Shown piece by piece: positions 18,867 through 28,100 of a stretch of 38,171 nt of DNA. Origin of the DNA: Catenulispora pinistramenti (GTDB lineage: Bacteria > Actinomycetota > Actinomycetes > Streptomycetales > Catenulisporaceae); assembly GCF_018274385.1 (NCBI RefSeq), contig NZ_JAAFYZ010000089.1:1-38171 (forward strand), read 5' to 3'. The notes beneath the pieces were generated by a model. That model worked only from the letters and a program-made list of their open reading frames with translations. It searched no databases and was not told the DNA's origin. Positions within the stretch are counted from its first letter, which is position 1, and every line of letters begins with the position of its first letter. Both the position numbers and the translations under genes were made by a program.

Positions 18867-19508
18867 TCAGGCCTCGGACAGGCCGAGCCGGTTCAGCAGG
18901 TCCAGCAGTGGTTGTGCCGCTTCGGTGATCGCGGCGCGGGCGGCGGCGTCCGGGGTGCGGCCGGGTGGCAGGAGCAGGGTGATGTCGGTGGTCAGGCGGA
19001 TGCCGGTGATGAGTGGGGCGGTGGTGTCGGGCCCGGCCTCGATTTCGGTGTCGGCCTCGGTGTCGGCGGTGATGGTGGTGAATGGCTCGGCTGCGGGTGG
19101 CGTGATCCAGAAGCGGGAGCGGGCGGGGGAGGTCGCCGGTCCCGCTGCATCCGGGTCCGCCGGGGCGATCAAGGCGTCCAGATCCGCCGGCAACTCCGCG
19201 ATCTGCTCGACCACGGACGCTTCCGCGCCGAGCAGCCGTTCCTGTACCGCCGCCACTGTCAGCCCACTGGCTTGCAGCCGCTTGATCGCGACCAGCTGGG
19301 CCAGGTGGGAGCGGCCGTAGAGCGCGGTGCGTCCGCGCATGGCCGCCGGCCGGTCCAGCAGGCCGATCGAGGTGTACCAGCGGATCGTCCGCACGTCGGG
19401 CACCTCCCGGATACGGCCGTTGGGCTGGGTCGGCGCCCCGGCGGCCAGCGCCGCCGCGGCCAGGCGGGCCAGGCGGTCGATGGTCCAGGGGGCCGGGGCT
19501 TCGGTCAT
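18867..19508 (-). CDS. MerR-family transcriptional regulator
   Basis: About 213 aa from the ATG at 19508. The DNA-binding region reads WTIDRLARLAAAAL, then DVRTIRWYTSIGLLDRP and RTALYGRSHLAQLVAIKRLQASGLTVAAVQERLLG, which is MerR-type. A short insertion (AGAPTQPNGRIREVP) sits between the first helix and the recognition unit. A variable Ala/Thr/Asp-rich linker leads to a C-terminal domain (GIRLTTDITLLLPPGRTPDAA, AAQPLLDLLNRLGL) with no Cys cluster, so it is not a metal sensor of the classical kind. In-frame ATGs at 19517 and 19520 are alternatives, but they abut the palindrome. It leads an operon with the VIT/vWA gene and is divergent from a carboxypeptidase gene. Confidence 0.85.
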   Translation of the reverse strand: MTEAPAPWTIDRLARLAAAALAAGAPTQPNGRIREVPDVRTIRWYTSIGLLDRPAAMRGRTALYGRSHLAQLVAIKRLQASGLTVAAVQERLLGAEASVVEQIAELPADLDALIAPADPDAAGPATSPARSRFWITPPAAEPFTTITADTEADTEIEAGPDTTAPLITGIRLTTDITLLLPPGRTPDAAARAAITEAAQPLLDLLNRLGLSEA

Positions 19509-19519
19509 GCGGCTCATCA

Positions 19520-19543
19520 TGACACTGTCATATGACAGTGTCA
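19520..19543. promoter_or_regulatory. Perfect 24-bp palindrome, probable MerR operator
   Basis: TGACACTGTCAT is followed directly by its exact reverse complement. On the minus strand, TTGACA at the palindrome edge is followed by 19 bp and TGATGA, the long spacer typical of MerR-controlled promoters. It may control both the MerR–vWA operon and the divergent carboxypeptidase gene, whose GTG lies 51 bp away. Confidence 0.8.
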
Positions 19544-19594
19544 ACGAAACAATGTTCCGTTGCCCCGGCGACAGAGCGTTGATACGTTCCGCGT

Positions 19595-20782
19595 GTGGGG
19601 CTGAGCTCTCGGTTGAGTGCGCTTGTGCTGGTCGTGGCCGTGGCGGGGCTGATCCCCGATCCGGTGTCGGCGACGGTGCCGGTGACGGTGACGGTGACGG
19701 TGCCGGTGACAGTGTCGGATCCGGTGCCGGGGCCGCCGGCCGTGGACGTCGCCTCATACCTGGTCGTGGACTACGACACCGGCCAGATCCTGGCCGAGAA
19801 GGATCCGCACCGTGCGCTCTACCCGGCCAGCACTCTCAAGATCCTGACAGCCGACACCCTCATCCCGCGCCTGGACCCGGACCTGGAGGTCACACCGAAG
19901 GCCGCGGACTTCGCCGCCGAGCCGGACGGCAGCGTGGTCGGCATGACGGCGGGGGTCACCTACAGCGTCGCCGAACTGTGGCGCGCGACGTTCGTCGAGT
20001 CGGCCAACGACGCCGTCGCCGAACTGGCCCACCTCTCCGGCGGCCTCGACGCGACCACCGCGGCCATGGAGCGAGAGGCACGCAGTCTCGGTGCCCGGGA
20101 CACCACGGACATCATCGACGCCGACGGCTACGACCAGGACGGCCAGACCACCAGCGCCTACGACCTCGCACTGTTCGCCCGCGCGGGCCTGCGCCTGCCG
20201 GCCTTCCGCGCCTACTGCGACCTGAAGCACACGACGTTCCCCGGCCCCGACGGCAGCACGCTGACCCTCACCGACCACGACCCGCTGATCCTCGGCTACC
20301 CGGGCATGATCGGCATCAAGAGCGGCCTGACGACGAAAGCCGGGCACACCTACGTCGGCGCCGCGACCCGCGACGGCCACACGATCATCGAGACGCTGAT
20401 GCTCGGCGGCCCGGACATCTCCGACCAGGCGGCGGACCTGATGGACTGGGCGTTCGCGGCTGATGGGAAGGTGACGCCGGTCGCGCTGCTCGGCGGGAGT
20501 CAGGCGCCGCCGACATCTGCGCCGACGACGCCCACACCCACGCCGACGCCAGCGCAGACACCGACACCGACACCCACGCCCACACCGACGCCAACGATTG
20601 CGCCGACGCCCGCCCCGAAACCCATGCTGCCGTCGAGGCCGGTCACGCGCATCGAGGCGATAGCCCGACCGCGCTCGACCGCGCCGCCCTGGTCAGGCGC
20701 GGCCTGGCTCGGAGCGGTCGCCGCACTGGCAGCGGTGGCGGTGCCGGTGGGCACGCGGGGGATCCATCGGCGCCGCACCTAG
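19595..20782 (+). CDS. D-alanyl-D-alanine carboxypeptidase, membrane-anchored
   Basis: A 395-aa penicillin-binding serine peptidase of the DacA/S11 class, trimming the terminal D-Ala of peptidoglycan stems. Catalytic motifs are in order: S79-T-L-K82 (SxxK), S136-A-N138 (SxN) and K242-S-G244 (KTG-box variant). An N-terminal signal peptide (LSALVLVVAVAGL) precedes a low-complexity Val-Thr stretch encoded by a GACGGT-like repeat. After the catalytic domain come a Pro-Thr repeat spacer (about residues 308-345) and a C-terminal membrane segment followed by RRR, so the enzyme is held outside the membrane. The GTG start at 19595 lies about 10 nt after TGATAC, a possible -10. Divergent from the MerR operon. 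Confidence 0.9.
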   Translation: MGLSSRLSALVLVVAVAGLIPDPVSATVPVTVTVTVPVTVSDPVPGPPAVDVASYLVVDYDTGQILAEKDPHRALYPASTLKILTADTLIPRLDPDLEVTPKAADFAAEPDGSVVGMTAGVTYSVAELWRATFVESANDAVAELAHLSGGLDATTAAMEREARSLGARDTTDIIDADGYDQDGQTTSAYDLALFARAGLRLPAFRAYCDLKHTTFPGPDGSTLTLTDHDPLILGYPGMIGIKSGLTTKAGHTYVGAATRDGHTIIETLMLGGPDISDQAADLMDWAFAADGKVTPVALLGGSQAPPTSAPTTPTPTPTPAQTPTPTPTPTPTPTIAPTPAPKPMLPSRPVTRIEAIARPRSTAPPWSGAAWLGAVAALAAVAVPVGTRGIHRRRT

Positions 20783-20866
20783 CAGCCAAGCTGCTGCTGC
20801 GGAAGAAATCAGCTGGCAAGCCGGTGCCGCGAGCGCCATTCTCCTGCGCGGGGGTCTTCGTGGCGG

Positions 20867-20907
20867 CCACTGGCCAAGCAGCCCAGACCACTGGCCAAGC
20901 AGCCCAG
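20867..20907. repeat. 21-bp tandem duplication
   Basis: CCACTGGCCAAGCAGCCCAG occurs at 20867-20886 and again at 20888-20907 in the intergenic region before the nucleotidyltransferase gene. Confidence 0.9.
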
Positions 20908-20993
20908 GCCGCCGCTCATAGCGCGAACCAGCCCTCTACCATCAGAACCCTGCCGCCGATCATCCTGATGACCCGAGGAGCCGAGGAGCCCGC

Positions 20994-21791
20994 ATGCCGG
21001 AGACCGCCGAACCGTTCCTGGACCGTCTTGTCGAAGTCCTCCAAGCCGATCCGCGAGTGCTGGCCGCGTGGCTGATGGGCAGTCATTCCCGCGGGACCGC
21101 CGACCGGTACAGCGACGTCGATGTCTGGCTCGTCGTCGAGCCCGAGGCCAGGGCCGAGTTCATCGCCGACTGGCCGAAGCTCTCCGACCGGGTGGCGCCT
21201 TCGGTGCTCAGGCAGCAGGTCTTCGGCAGCACGTTCCTGCACATCACGGCCGACTGGCAGCGCTGGGACGTCTCCATCGGCGTCCCCGACGACGTCGCGA
21301 ACCGCACCCGCAGTACCCTGCGACCGCTGTTCGACCGTGCCGGGCTCGGTGCGCGGCTGCTGCCGCCGGGCGCGCCGCTGGCTCCGGATCCGGTGAAGAT
21401 CAGTTCCCTGACGACCGAGTTCCTGCGGGTCATGGGGTTGCTGCCGGTGGTGCTCGGGCGGCGGGAGCACGTGGTCGGGGTGTCCGGGGCCGGGCTGCTG
21501 CGCGGGCTGGTCGTGCAGCTGTTCCTGGAGGACGTGGCGGTCGAGGACCGGGGCGGGGCGTTGCATCTCAACACTTTGCTTCCGCCGGAGCGGCTGCGGC
21601 AGCTGACCGACCTGCCCGGAGTCGAGGCGAGGCACGACAGTGTGCTCGAAGCGCACCTGGCGTGCGCCCGGGTCTTCCTGCCGGTCGCGCGTCAGCTCGC
21701 CCAGGCCTCCGGCGCGCAGTGGCCGACCGAGCTGGAAGCGGCCCTGGACCGTCGCCTGCGGACCGAACTAGGTGTGAACCTGAACCAGTAG
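20994..21791 (+). CDS. Nucleotidyltransferase-fold protein
   Basis: A 265-aa protein with the polymerase-beta-like nucleotidyltransferase motif GSHSRGTADRYSDVDVWLVV (Gly-Ser plus D-x-D metal ligands) near residues 29-48, and a later Asp in the RWDVSIGV strand as third carboxylate. The C-terminal half is helical, as in aminoglycoside adenylyltransferases and related minimal nucleotidyltransferases. The substrate is not evident; antibiotic modification is one option but no resistance signature is seen. Transcribed alone; it ends at a hairpin shared with the convergent kinase gene. Confidence 0.85.
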   Translation: MPETAEPFLDRLVEVLQADPRVLAAWLMGSHSRGTADRYSDVDVWLVVEPEARAEFIADWPKLSDRVAPSVLRQQVFGSTFLHITADWQRWDVSIGVPDDVANRTRSTLRPLFDRAGLGARLLPPGAPLAPDPVKISSLTTEFLRVMGLLPVVLGRREHVVGVSGAGLLRGLVVQLFLEDVAVEDRGGALHLNTLLPPERLRQLTDLPGVEARHDSVLEAHLACARVFLPVARQLAQASGAQWPTELEAALDRRLRTELGVNLNQ

Positions 21792-21796
21792 CCGAA

Positions 21797-21828
21797 CTCG
21801 CTTGGGCGCCGTCCGACGCCCAAGCGAG
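21797..21828. terminator. Bidirectional hairpin terminator
   Basis: A 12-bp perfect stem (21797-21808 with 21817-21828, CTCGCTTGGGCG) and 8-nt loop lie between the convergent nucleotidyltransferase and kinase genes. Confidence 0.8.
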
Positions 21829-21836
21829 CGGATCCG

Positions 21837-24290
21837 CTACGCGTTCTTCCCGTTCGCGTTGAACCCGAGGACGGCCTGTCCGGCGCTGTAGAACACCTTG
21901 CCGCCGCCGCCGATCAGCGTCGACACGTTCTGCCCGGCCAGCAGCGAGTTGCTGTAGGTCCAGTTGCACTTGCCGGTCTTGGCGTCCACCGCGTACAGCG
22001 CCTTGTTCAGGTCGGTGACGTAGACCTGCCCGTCGCCGGTGGCGTAGGCGCCGCTGATGGAGAACTGGCCCGAGTTCGGGAGCGAGGACTGCCAGAGCAC
22101 CTTGCCGTTGCTGGCGTCCACCGCGGCCAGGTAGCCGTCGGCGGTGATGTAGACCCGGCCGCTGCCGTCGGTGAACGGGATGTTGATCAGCGCGGGGTCG
22201 GTCGGGTCGCCGATGATGGTCTGCCACTTGGTCTTGCCGGTGGCCGGGTCCAGCGCCATGAGCTGCTGGGCGCCGGTGAACAGGGACTGGCCGTCGTCGG
22301 CGAAGAAGTCCTCGCCGGCCCCGCCCATCGTCGCCAGGTGGATGGAGACCTGCCAGACCTTGGTGCCGGTGGCCACGTCCAGGCCGGTGACGGTGGAGTC
22401 GGTGTCGGAGGCGGACGCCTCGTGGCCGGTGAAGATGTACTTCCCGCTCTTGGGCACGTGGACGCAGCCCAGGTCCGCGTTGAGCTGCTTCCAGACCAGC
22501 TTGTGCGTGGTCTTGCTGACCGCGAACAGGGCGTCGCCCTGGACGTTGACGTTGGCTGTGAAGATGATCAGGTCGCCGATCACGCCGGCCGCGCCCTGCA
22601 GCTCGTAGGAGCTGTCGAACGGGACGAGGTTCCACAGGACCTTGCCGGAGTTGACGTCGATCGCGAAGCAGTTGTCGTGGCCGGTGCCGTCGTCCCCGGT
22701 GGTGTACACCGTGGTGCCGTTGGGGTCCATGCAGGCCAGGTCGCTGATCGTGCCGCCGCCGCAGGCGATGTCCGGCCACTTGGTCTTGAGCGAGGTGTCC
22801 AGGCCGTGGGTGTTGTTCGTGCCGACCAGTATGAGCGTGTTCTGGCTCAGCGCGCTGTTGTAGATCGGGTCGCTGGTGGTCGCGTTGTACGCGGCGGTCG
22901 CCTGGGGCGCCCCGCCGAGGGAGTTCGACGCCGCGGTGTTCGGGTCGTTGATCGGCGCGCTGTTGCTCGGGCCGGTGACGCCGCCGGAGGCCTGGCTGCT
23001 GGGGCCGCCGGTGGCGGTGTCGGCCCCCGGGCTGCTCGGCCCCGGGCCGCCGCTGGACCCGTTGGCCTGCGGCGGGTTCTTCTTGCTGGAACCGCCGGAC
23101 AGGGCTATCGCCGTTCCGCCGCCGCCGAGTACCACCACACCGCCGCCGATGATGCCGAACAGCGCGCGGCGGCTCATCTTGCCGCCGCTGTTGGGGTTGC
23201 CGTTGTGGCCGTTGTAAACACCCTGCGGGCCGGTGCCCGGGCCGGGGCCGTAGGGGCCGACGCCGACCATGCCGCTCTGTGCGGTCTGGGCGTAGGCCGG
23301 GGCGTACGTGCCTTGCGGGGGAGTGCCGGGGCCCTGGTAGCCCTGCGCCCCGTACGGCGGGGTCGGCCCCTGCGGGCCCATGTGTCCGGTCGGGCCGGCG
23401 TTGACGCCCATGTGCGTCATCACGCTGCTGGCCTGCACGATCGCGTCGGTGTAGGTCGGCGGCAGCCAGCCGCCGGTGGTCGGCGCCGGGGCGTTGGCGT
23501 CCAGGTATTCCAGGATCTGCTGGGTGGTGGGCCGGCGGGCCGGCTCCTTGTGCAGACAGGCGGCGATCATGTCGCGCAGCGAGTCCGGCACCCCGGTGAT
23601 GTCCGGCTCCTGGCTCACCACCCGGTACAGCAGCGCCGGGGTCGGGCCGTCGCCGAACGGGCTGCGCGCGGTCGCGGCGTAGACCAGGGTGGCGCCCAGG
23701 GAGAACATGTCGGTCTCCGGGCCCACGCGCACGCCGGAGGCCTGCTCCGGGGACATGAAGCCGGGGGAGCCCATCACGGTCCCGGCGGTGGTCAGCGCGG
23801 TGCCCTCGGTCGCCCGGGTGATACCGAAGTCGATGACGTACGGACCGTCCAGCGCCAGCAGCACGTTCGCCGGCTTCAGGTCGCGGTGGATGATCCCGGT
23901 GCGGTGGATCGCCGTGATGGCCTCGGCCAGACCGGCGGTCAGGGTACGCAGCGCGGGCTCGGGCAAAGCCCCGAAACGGGCGACGGCGTCGCCCAAGGAG
24001 ATACCGGCGATGAACGCCGTGGCGAACCAGGGCACTTTCGCTTCGGTGTCGGAGTCCACGACGGCTGCCGTGAACGCCCCCGAGACGGACTTGGCGGCCT
24101 CGATCTCATTCCGGAAGCGCTGCCGGAACTGCGCGTCGTCGGCCAGTTCGGGCCGCACCGCCTTGACCGCCACTGTGCGGCCGCCGGTGGAGCGGCCGAG
24201 GTAGACCTTTCCCATGCCGCCGCTGCCGAGCACGCCGAGAATGGCATATGGACCGATGCGTGTCGGATCCCCCGCGTCCAGCGGTTGCAT
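21837..24290 (-). CDS. Membrane Ser/Thr protein kinase with PQQ-like beta-propeller
   Basis: An 817-aa Hanks-type kinase. The N-terminal kinase domain (about 14-270) has the Gly loop GVLGSGGMGKVY, K43, catalytic HRDLKPANVLL (D137), DFG at 154-156 and GSPGFMSPEQ as activation loop. A Pro/Gly/Gln-rich juxtamembrane stretch follows, then one membrane span (about 377-399, after MSRRA) and a Ser/Gly/Pro-rich linker. The extracytoplasmic domain of about 370 residues contains repeated units such as VTGLDVATGTKVW, LMALDPATGKTKW, YLAAVDASNGKVLW and LYAVDAKTGKCNW, the WD/PQQ-propeller pattern. It probably senses something outside the cell and signals by phosphorylation (inference). Transcribed alone; the start has only a weak GGGGG ribosome site. 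Confidence 0.94.
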   Translation of the reverse strand: MQPLDAGDPTRIGPYAILGVLGSGGMGKVYLGRSTGGRTVAVKAVRPELADDAQFRQRFRNEIEAAKSVSGAFTAAVVDSDTEAKVPWFATAFIAGISLGDAVARFGALPEPALRTLTAGLAEAITAIHRTGIIHRDLKPANVLLALDGPYVIDFGITRATEGTALTTAGTVMGSPGFMSPEQASGVRVGPETDMFSLGATLVYAATARSPFGDGPTPALLYRVVSQEPDITGVPDSLRDMIAACLHKEPARRPTTQQILEYLDANAPAPTTGGWLPPTYTDAIVQASSVMTHMGVNAGPTGHMGPQGPTPPYGAQGYQGPGTPPQGTYAPAYAQTAQSGMVGVGPYGPGPGTGPQGVYNGHNGNPNSGGKMSRRALFGIIGGGVVVLGGGGTAIALSGGSSKKNPPQANGSSGGPGPSSPGADTATGGPSSQASGGVTGPSNSAPINDPNTAASNSLGGAPQATAAYNATTSDPIYNSALSQNTLILVGTNNTHGLDTSLKTKWPDIACGGGTISDLACMDPNGTTVYTTGDDGTGHDNCFAIDVNSGKVLWNLVPFDSSYELQGAAGVIGDLIIFTANVNVQGDALFAVSKTTHKLVWKQLNADLGCVHVPKSGKYIFTGHEASASDTDSTVTGLDVATGTKVWQVSIHLATMGGAGEDFFADDGQSLFTGAQQLMALDPATGKTKWQTIIGDPTDPALINIPFTDGSGRVYITADGYLAAVDASNGKVLWQSSLPNSGQFSISGAYATGDGQVYVTDLNKALYAVDAKTGKCNWTYSNSLLAGQNVSTLIGGGGKVFYSAGQAVLGFNANGKNA

Positions 24291-24786
24291 TCGCTGACCC
24301 CCATCAAGTACTCGTTGTCGTTTGCCCGAACCGGGACAGCAGGATAGGGCGTCCGCCTGGAAGGATTCACCCCAACCCCCGTAACAAACGTAGCTCGTTT
24401 TCCTGTTTGGGCCTCAACGTATTGCAGAACTGCCCTTGACGGTGTGCGCCGGGTCCGCTCTCTACGAAGGGTTAGGGGCGGTTCGGCAAGGGTTTTCAAG
24501 TAAGGCGGGGCGTTTTGCGACCCGGATCCGGCGGCGGCGGGTTGTCAAGGGTCGGATTCCAGGTCCCGGGCGACCTGCGGATCGGCGGATAACGGTTTGG
24601 GATCGGTTCGGGGCAGGGTTGGCCACGAGGCCGCGATCCGCGGCCTTTCAATGGTTTTGCGCCATGGCCGACCGCCGCCGACCGCCGCCGAACGGTCGGG
24701 TCGATCGGGCCGAGCAGGTCGTAGATCGGACGTAGACGCCCGCTGTGGCAGGGTGGGGGCACCCCCGTCCCCACGGAAGGAACACA
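24291..24786. other. Divergent control region, kinase / secreted peptide
   Basis: About 500 bp without a convincing gene. It holds the kinase promoter side (possible TATCCT -10 on the minus strand at 24342-24347) and a hairpin GTGGGG/CCCCAC (24753-24758 with 24769-24774) just before the ribosome binding site of the small secreted peptide gene. That hairpin could affect its translation. A 99-codon open frame here has no coding signs. Confidence 0.5.
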
Positions 24787-24999
24787 ATGGCATTCCGGCG
24801 TCCCGCGGCCCTGCCGACGCTCGCCCTGGCCGCCGCTCTCGGTGCCACCGCACTGGCGACCACGGCCGCGGCCGAGCACACCGCGTCGCACTCCGCCGGC
24901 TCGCACAGCGCCAGCGGCTACCCGCACGCGTACGGCAACGTCAAGGACTGGAACAGCATGGTTCCCGAGGGTGGGCACCCGGCGGAGGCCGCGTCCTGA
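24787..24999 (+). CDS. Small secreted peptide, unknown function
   Basis: A 70-aa protein with a good ribosome site (GGAAGGAAC) and a textbook signal peptide: basic start MAFRR, hydrophobic LPTLALAAALGATALA, probable cleavage after TTAAA near residue 29. The mature part is only about 41 residues with five His (EHTASHSAGSHSASGYPHAY, then a NVKDWNSMVPEGGHP tail), a composition suited to metal binding or surface exposure (inference). No Cys. A strong hairpin follows. It is divergent from the sensor kinase and next to an AfsR-type regulator. I do not recognise a family. Confidence 0.72.
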   Translation: MAFRRPAALPTLALAAALGATALATTAAAEHTASHSAGSHSASGYPHAYGNVKDWNSMVPEGGHPAEAAS

Positions 25000-25004
25000 C
25001 CTGC

Positions 25005-25045
25005 GCGCCCTGACCGGCCGCCGTCCCCCTCGGCCGGTCAGGCGC
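25005..25045 (+). terminator. Hairpin terminator after the secreted peptide gene
   Basis: CTGACCGGCCG (25010-25020) pairs perfectly with 25031-25041, and the flanking GCGC bases extend the stem. Loop is 10 nt. It begins 6 nt after the stop codon. Confidence 0.75.
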
Positions 25046-25188
25046 TGGACGCGGCCGCACCGCTGTCCGGCCAGACGTCGATCGGCTGCCCGGCCTCGGC
25101 CGTGCGGCGTCAGTCGGCCGCGCATCGCCGTCGACAGCGGCGATACGGCTGCCGGCGCGGCGGCGGTTTTGACGCGTCCCGAACCGCG

Positions 25189-28100
25189 TCAGCCCGGTGC
25201 CGCGCCGTCGACCGGCGTGGCCGCCAACTCGGCGAGCAGTGCCCGCACTGCTCGTTGATCGGCCGTGCGCCCCTCGGCCTCGAACTCGGCCAGGGCGGCG
25301 TGTGCGTGGTCGCGCGCCGACGCGTCGGCGCCGAGTGCGTGCAGCGCCTTCGCGAGCTGGAATCTGGCCCGTGCGGCGCGGTCCAGGGCCCCCAGGGTCA
25401 TCCAGCCCTCGGCGGCTGTGCCGAACCGTTCGGCGGCCTCCGAGGGGCGCTCCAGGGCGGCCAGGGCCAGACCGCTGACATACTGGGTCTGCGCCGCCGC
25501 GGCCGCGTCGCCGCGGTCCCGTGCCGAGTCCAGCAGCGCGTCGCAGTCGGCGAGCACATCGGCGGCCCGGCCGGCGCGCAGCCGGGAGACCGCCATGTTC
25601 AGCAGCGAACTCGCCTCGCCGCTGCGGTGCCCCAGTTCCCGCGCCAGCGTCACGGCCTGCCCGAACAGGTCCGCGGCCTCGTCGTACGCGCCCCGGCCGT
25701 GGGCGACCACGCCCAGGTCGTTCAGCACCTGCCGGGCGATCACCGGATCCTCGGCCAGCGTGCACAGCTCCAGCGCCCACCGGCCGTGCTGCGAGGCCTC
25801 GTCCGGCCGTCCCGCCGCCAGCGCCGCGTTCCCGGCGAGGAACCAGGCCCGACCCTGGCCCCGCACGTCCCCGGCCCGCTCCGCGGCCCGCGCCAGCTCC
25901 TGCACCGCCGCCGCGGTCTTGCGTTCCCACGGTCCCGGCCCGAACGGGCTCATCGCTATCAGCAGATTGATGGACGCGGCGACCAGGTCCCGATACTGCG
26001 CGGCCTGCGGCCCGGTCCCCAGCGCCTCGGCCGCGATCCGGGCCGTCAGCTCCGCGGCGGTCGCCGCCTCGCCGCGGGCCCAGGCCCGGGCGGCGGCCGG
26101 GGAGTCGAACGCGAAGTCGCCGACCCCCGGCGGCGCCAGCGTCTCCCGGATCGGGTCGCCGGGCACCGCCGCCTCGAACGCCGCACAGGCCCCGGCCAGC
26201 AGGAACCCGGTCAGCCGGGAACGCGCGGCCAGTCCCTCGGCCGCGGCCCGCTCGGCGTTCCCGGCGGCTCCGTGCGCGAAGTCCCGCAGCAGGCCGTGGT
26301 GCCGATAGCGGTGCTCGGCTGGCGATTCCAGCATCGCCACGTCGACCAGCGACTCCAGCACCGCCTCGGTCTCGGCCACTGGCAGCGCGAGTACGGCGGC
26401 CGCGGCGGACAGCCCGATCTCCGCCGCCTCGACCACGCCGAGCAGCCGGAACGCCGTCGCCTGGGCCGCGGTCAGCTGCTGGTAGCCGACCTCGAAGGCC
26501 GGTGCCACGGCCAGCTCGCCGATCCGCAGCTCCCGCAGCCGCGAGCGCTCGTCGGCCAGCCGCCGGGCCAGCGAGGCCACCGTCCACGCCGGCCGCGCCG
26601 CCAGCCGCGCGGCCACGATCCGCACCGCCAGCGGCAGCCGTCCGCAGGCCTGGACCAGGGCCCGGGCCGCCTCCGGCTCGGCCTGCGGCCGCTCCGGGCC
26701 GGCGACCCGGCCGAGCAGTCCGAGCGCTTCGTCGTCGTCGAACACGTCCAGCCACACCTGCGCCGACTTCGGCAGCGCCACCAGCCGGGCCCGGCTGGTC
26801 ACCAGCACCGCGCAGCCGGTGCTGCCCGGGAGCAGCGGCCGGACCTGCGCGGCGTTGGCCGCGTCGTCGAGCACGATCAGCAGCCGGCGGCCGTCCAACA
26901 CGGTGCGGAACAGCGAGGCGCGCGCGGCCGTGCCCTCCGGGATCTGCTCGGTCGGCACCCCCAACGCCTGGAGGAAGTCCTCCAACACGGCCTGCGGCGG
27001 CACCGGTGAGCCGCCGGTCCCGCGCAGGTCGGCGTAGAGCTGGCCGTCGGGGAAGCCGGGGCGGGCCCGGTGCGCGACGTGCAGCGCGAGCGTGCTCTTG
27101 CCGACGCCGCCCATCCCGGCCACGGCCAGGACCGTCGGCGTGGTGCGCGGCTCGGCGGCCGGCTCGATGCCCAGCTCGGCGCCGAGCCGGTCGGCCAGCG
27201 CGGTGCGGCCGACGAAGTCCGGTTCGGCCGGCGGGAGCTGCGCCGGGCGCGCGAAGGCGTCCTTCTCGGGCCGCCCGGCGGCGGCGTGCCGGGCCGACGG
27301 GCCCGACGCGGACGCCGGCGCCGGGTTCGGCGGTCCGCCGGCCAGCACCTCGGCGTGTACGGCCCGCAGCTCCGCCCCGGGCTCGACCCCGAGTTCGCCG
27401 ATCAGCAGCCGGCGCGCCGAGGTGAACGCGGCCAGCGCGTCGGCCTGCCGTCCGGACTGCGACAACGAGCGCATCAGCAGCGCGTACAGCCGCTCCCGCA
27501 GCGGGTGCTCGTCGCTGAGCGCCCGCAGTTCCGGCACGCACGAGGCCCCGCGTCCCAGCTCCACGTCCAGCGCGATCCGCCGCTCCAGCAGGCTCAGCCG
27601 CAGCTCGGCGAAGCGCCGCCGCTGCCGCTCGGCGAACGGCCCCGGGACCCCGGCCAACGGCACCCCGGTCCACAGGTCGACGGCCTGCCGGAGCAGCTCC
27701 CGAGCCTGCTCCGGCCGGCCCTCGGCGCTGGCCCGGTCGGCCTGGGCGGCCCAGTGCTCGGCCAGTTCGGCGTCCACCGCGGCGCCGTCGGCGCCACCGG
27801 TGCTGTCCGCGGCCCCGGTGCCGGCCGGCCCGAAACCGTTCAGCGCGGCGGGGGAGGGACCTTCGCCGTCGGCGAGCCCGGCCAGCGCGCCCCGTGAGCT
27901 GCCGGCGCTGCCGCCCCCGAGCGGCGGCAGCGCCAGCCGATAACCGCCGGCCAGTGAGACCAGCACCTCGGACGCGGCGCCGTCGGCGGCGTCCGGGTCC
28001 AGCACCCGGCGCCAGCGCCACGCGTAAGTCCGCAGGATCGAGCGCGCCCGGCTCGGCGGATCCTCACCCCACAGGGCGTCGATCAGCTCGGCCGAACTCG

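Noticed and set aside
20500-20605. A CRISPR-like or regulatory repeat array near the carboxypeptidase C-terminus
   Set aside because: It is a Pro-Thr codon repeat inside the gene, forming a cell-wall spacer; there are no spacers of constant length.
24436-24735. A 99-codon ORF in the kinase/peptide intergenic region
   Set aside because: Arg/Gly-rich, no ribosome site and no family; it looks like a chance open frame.
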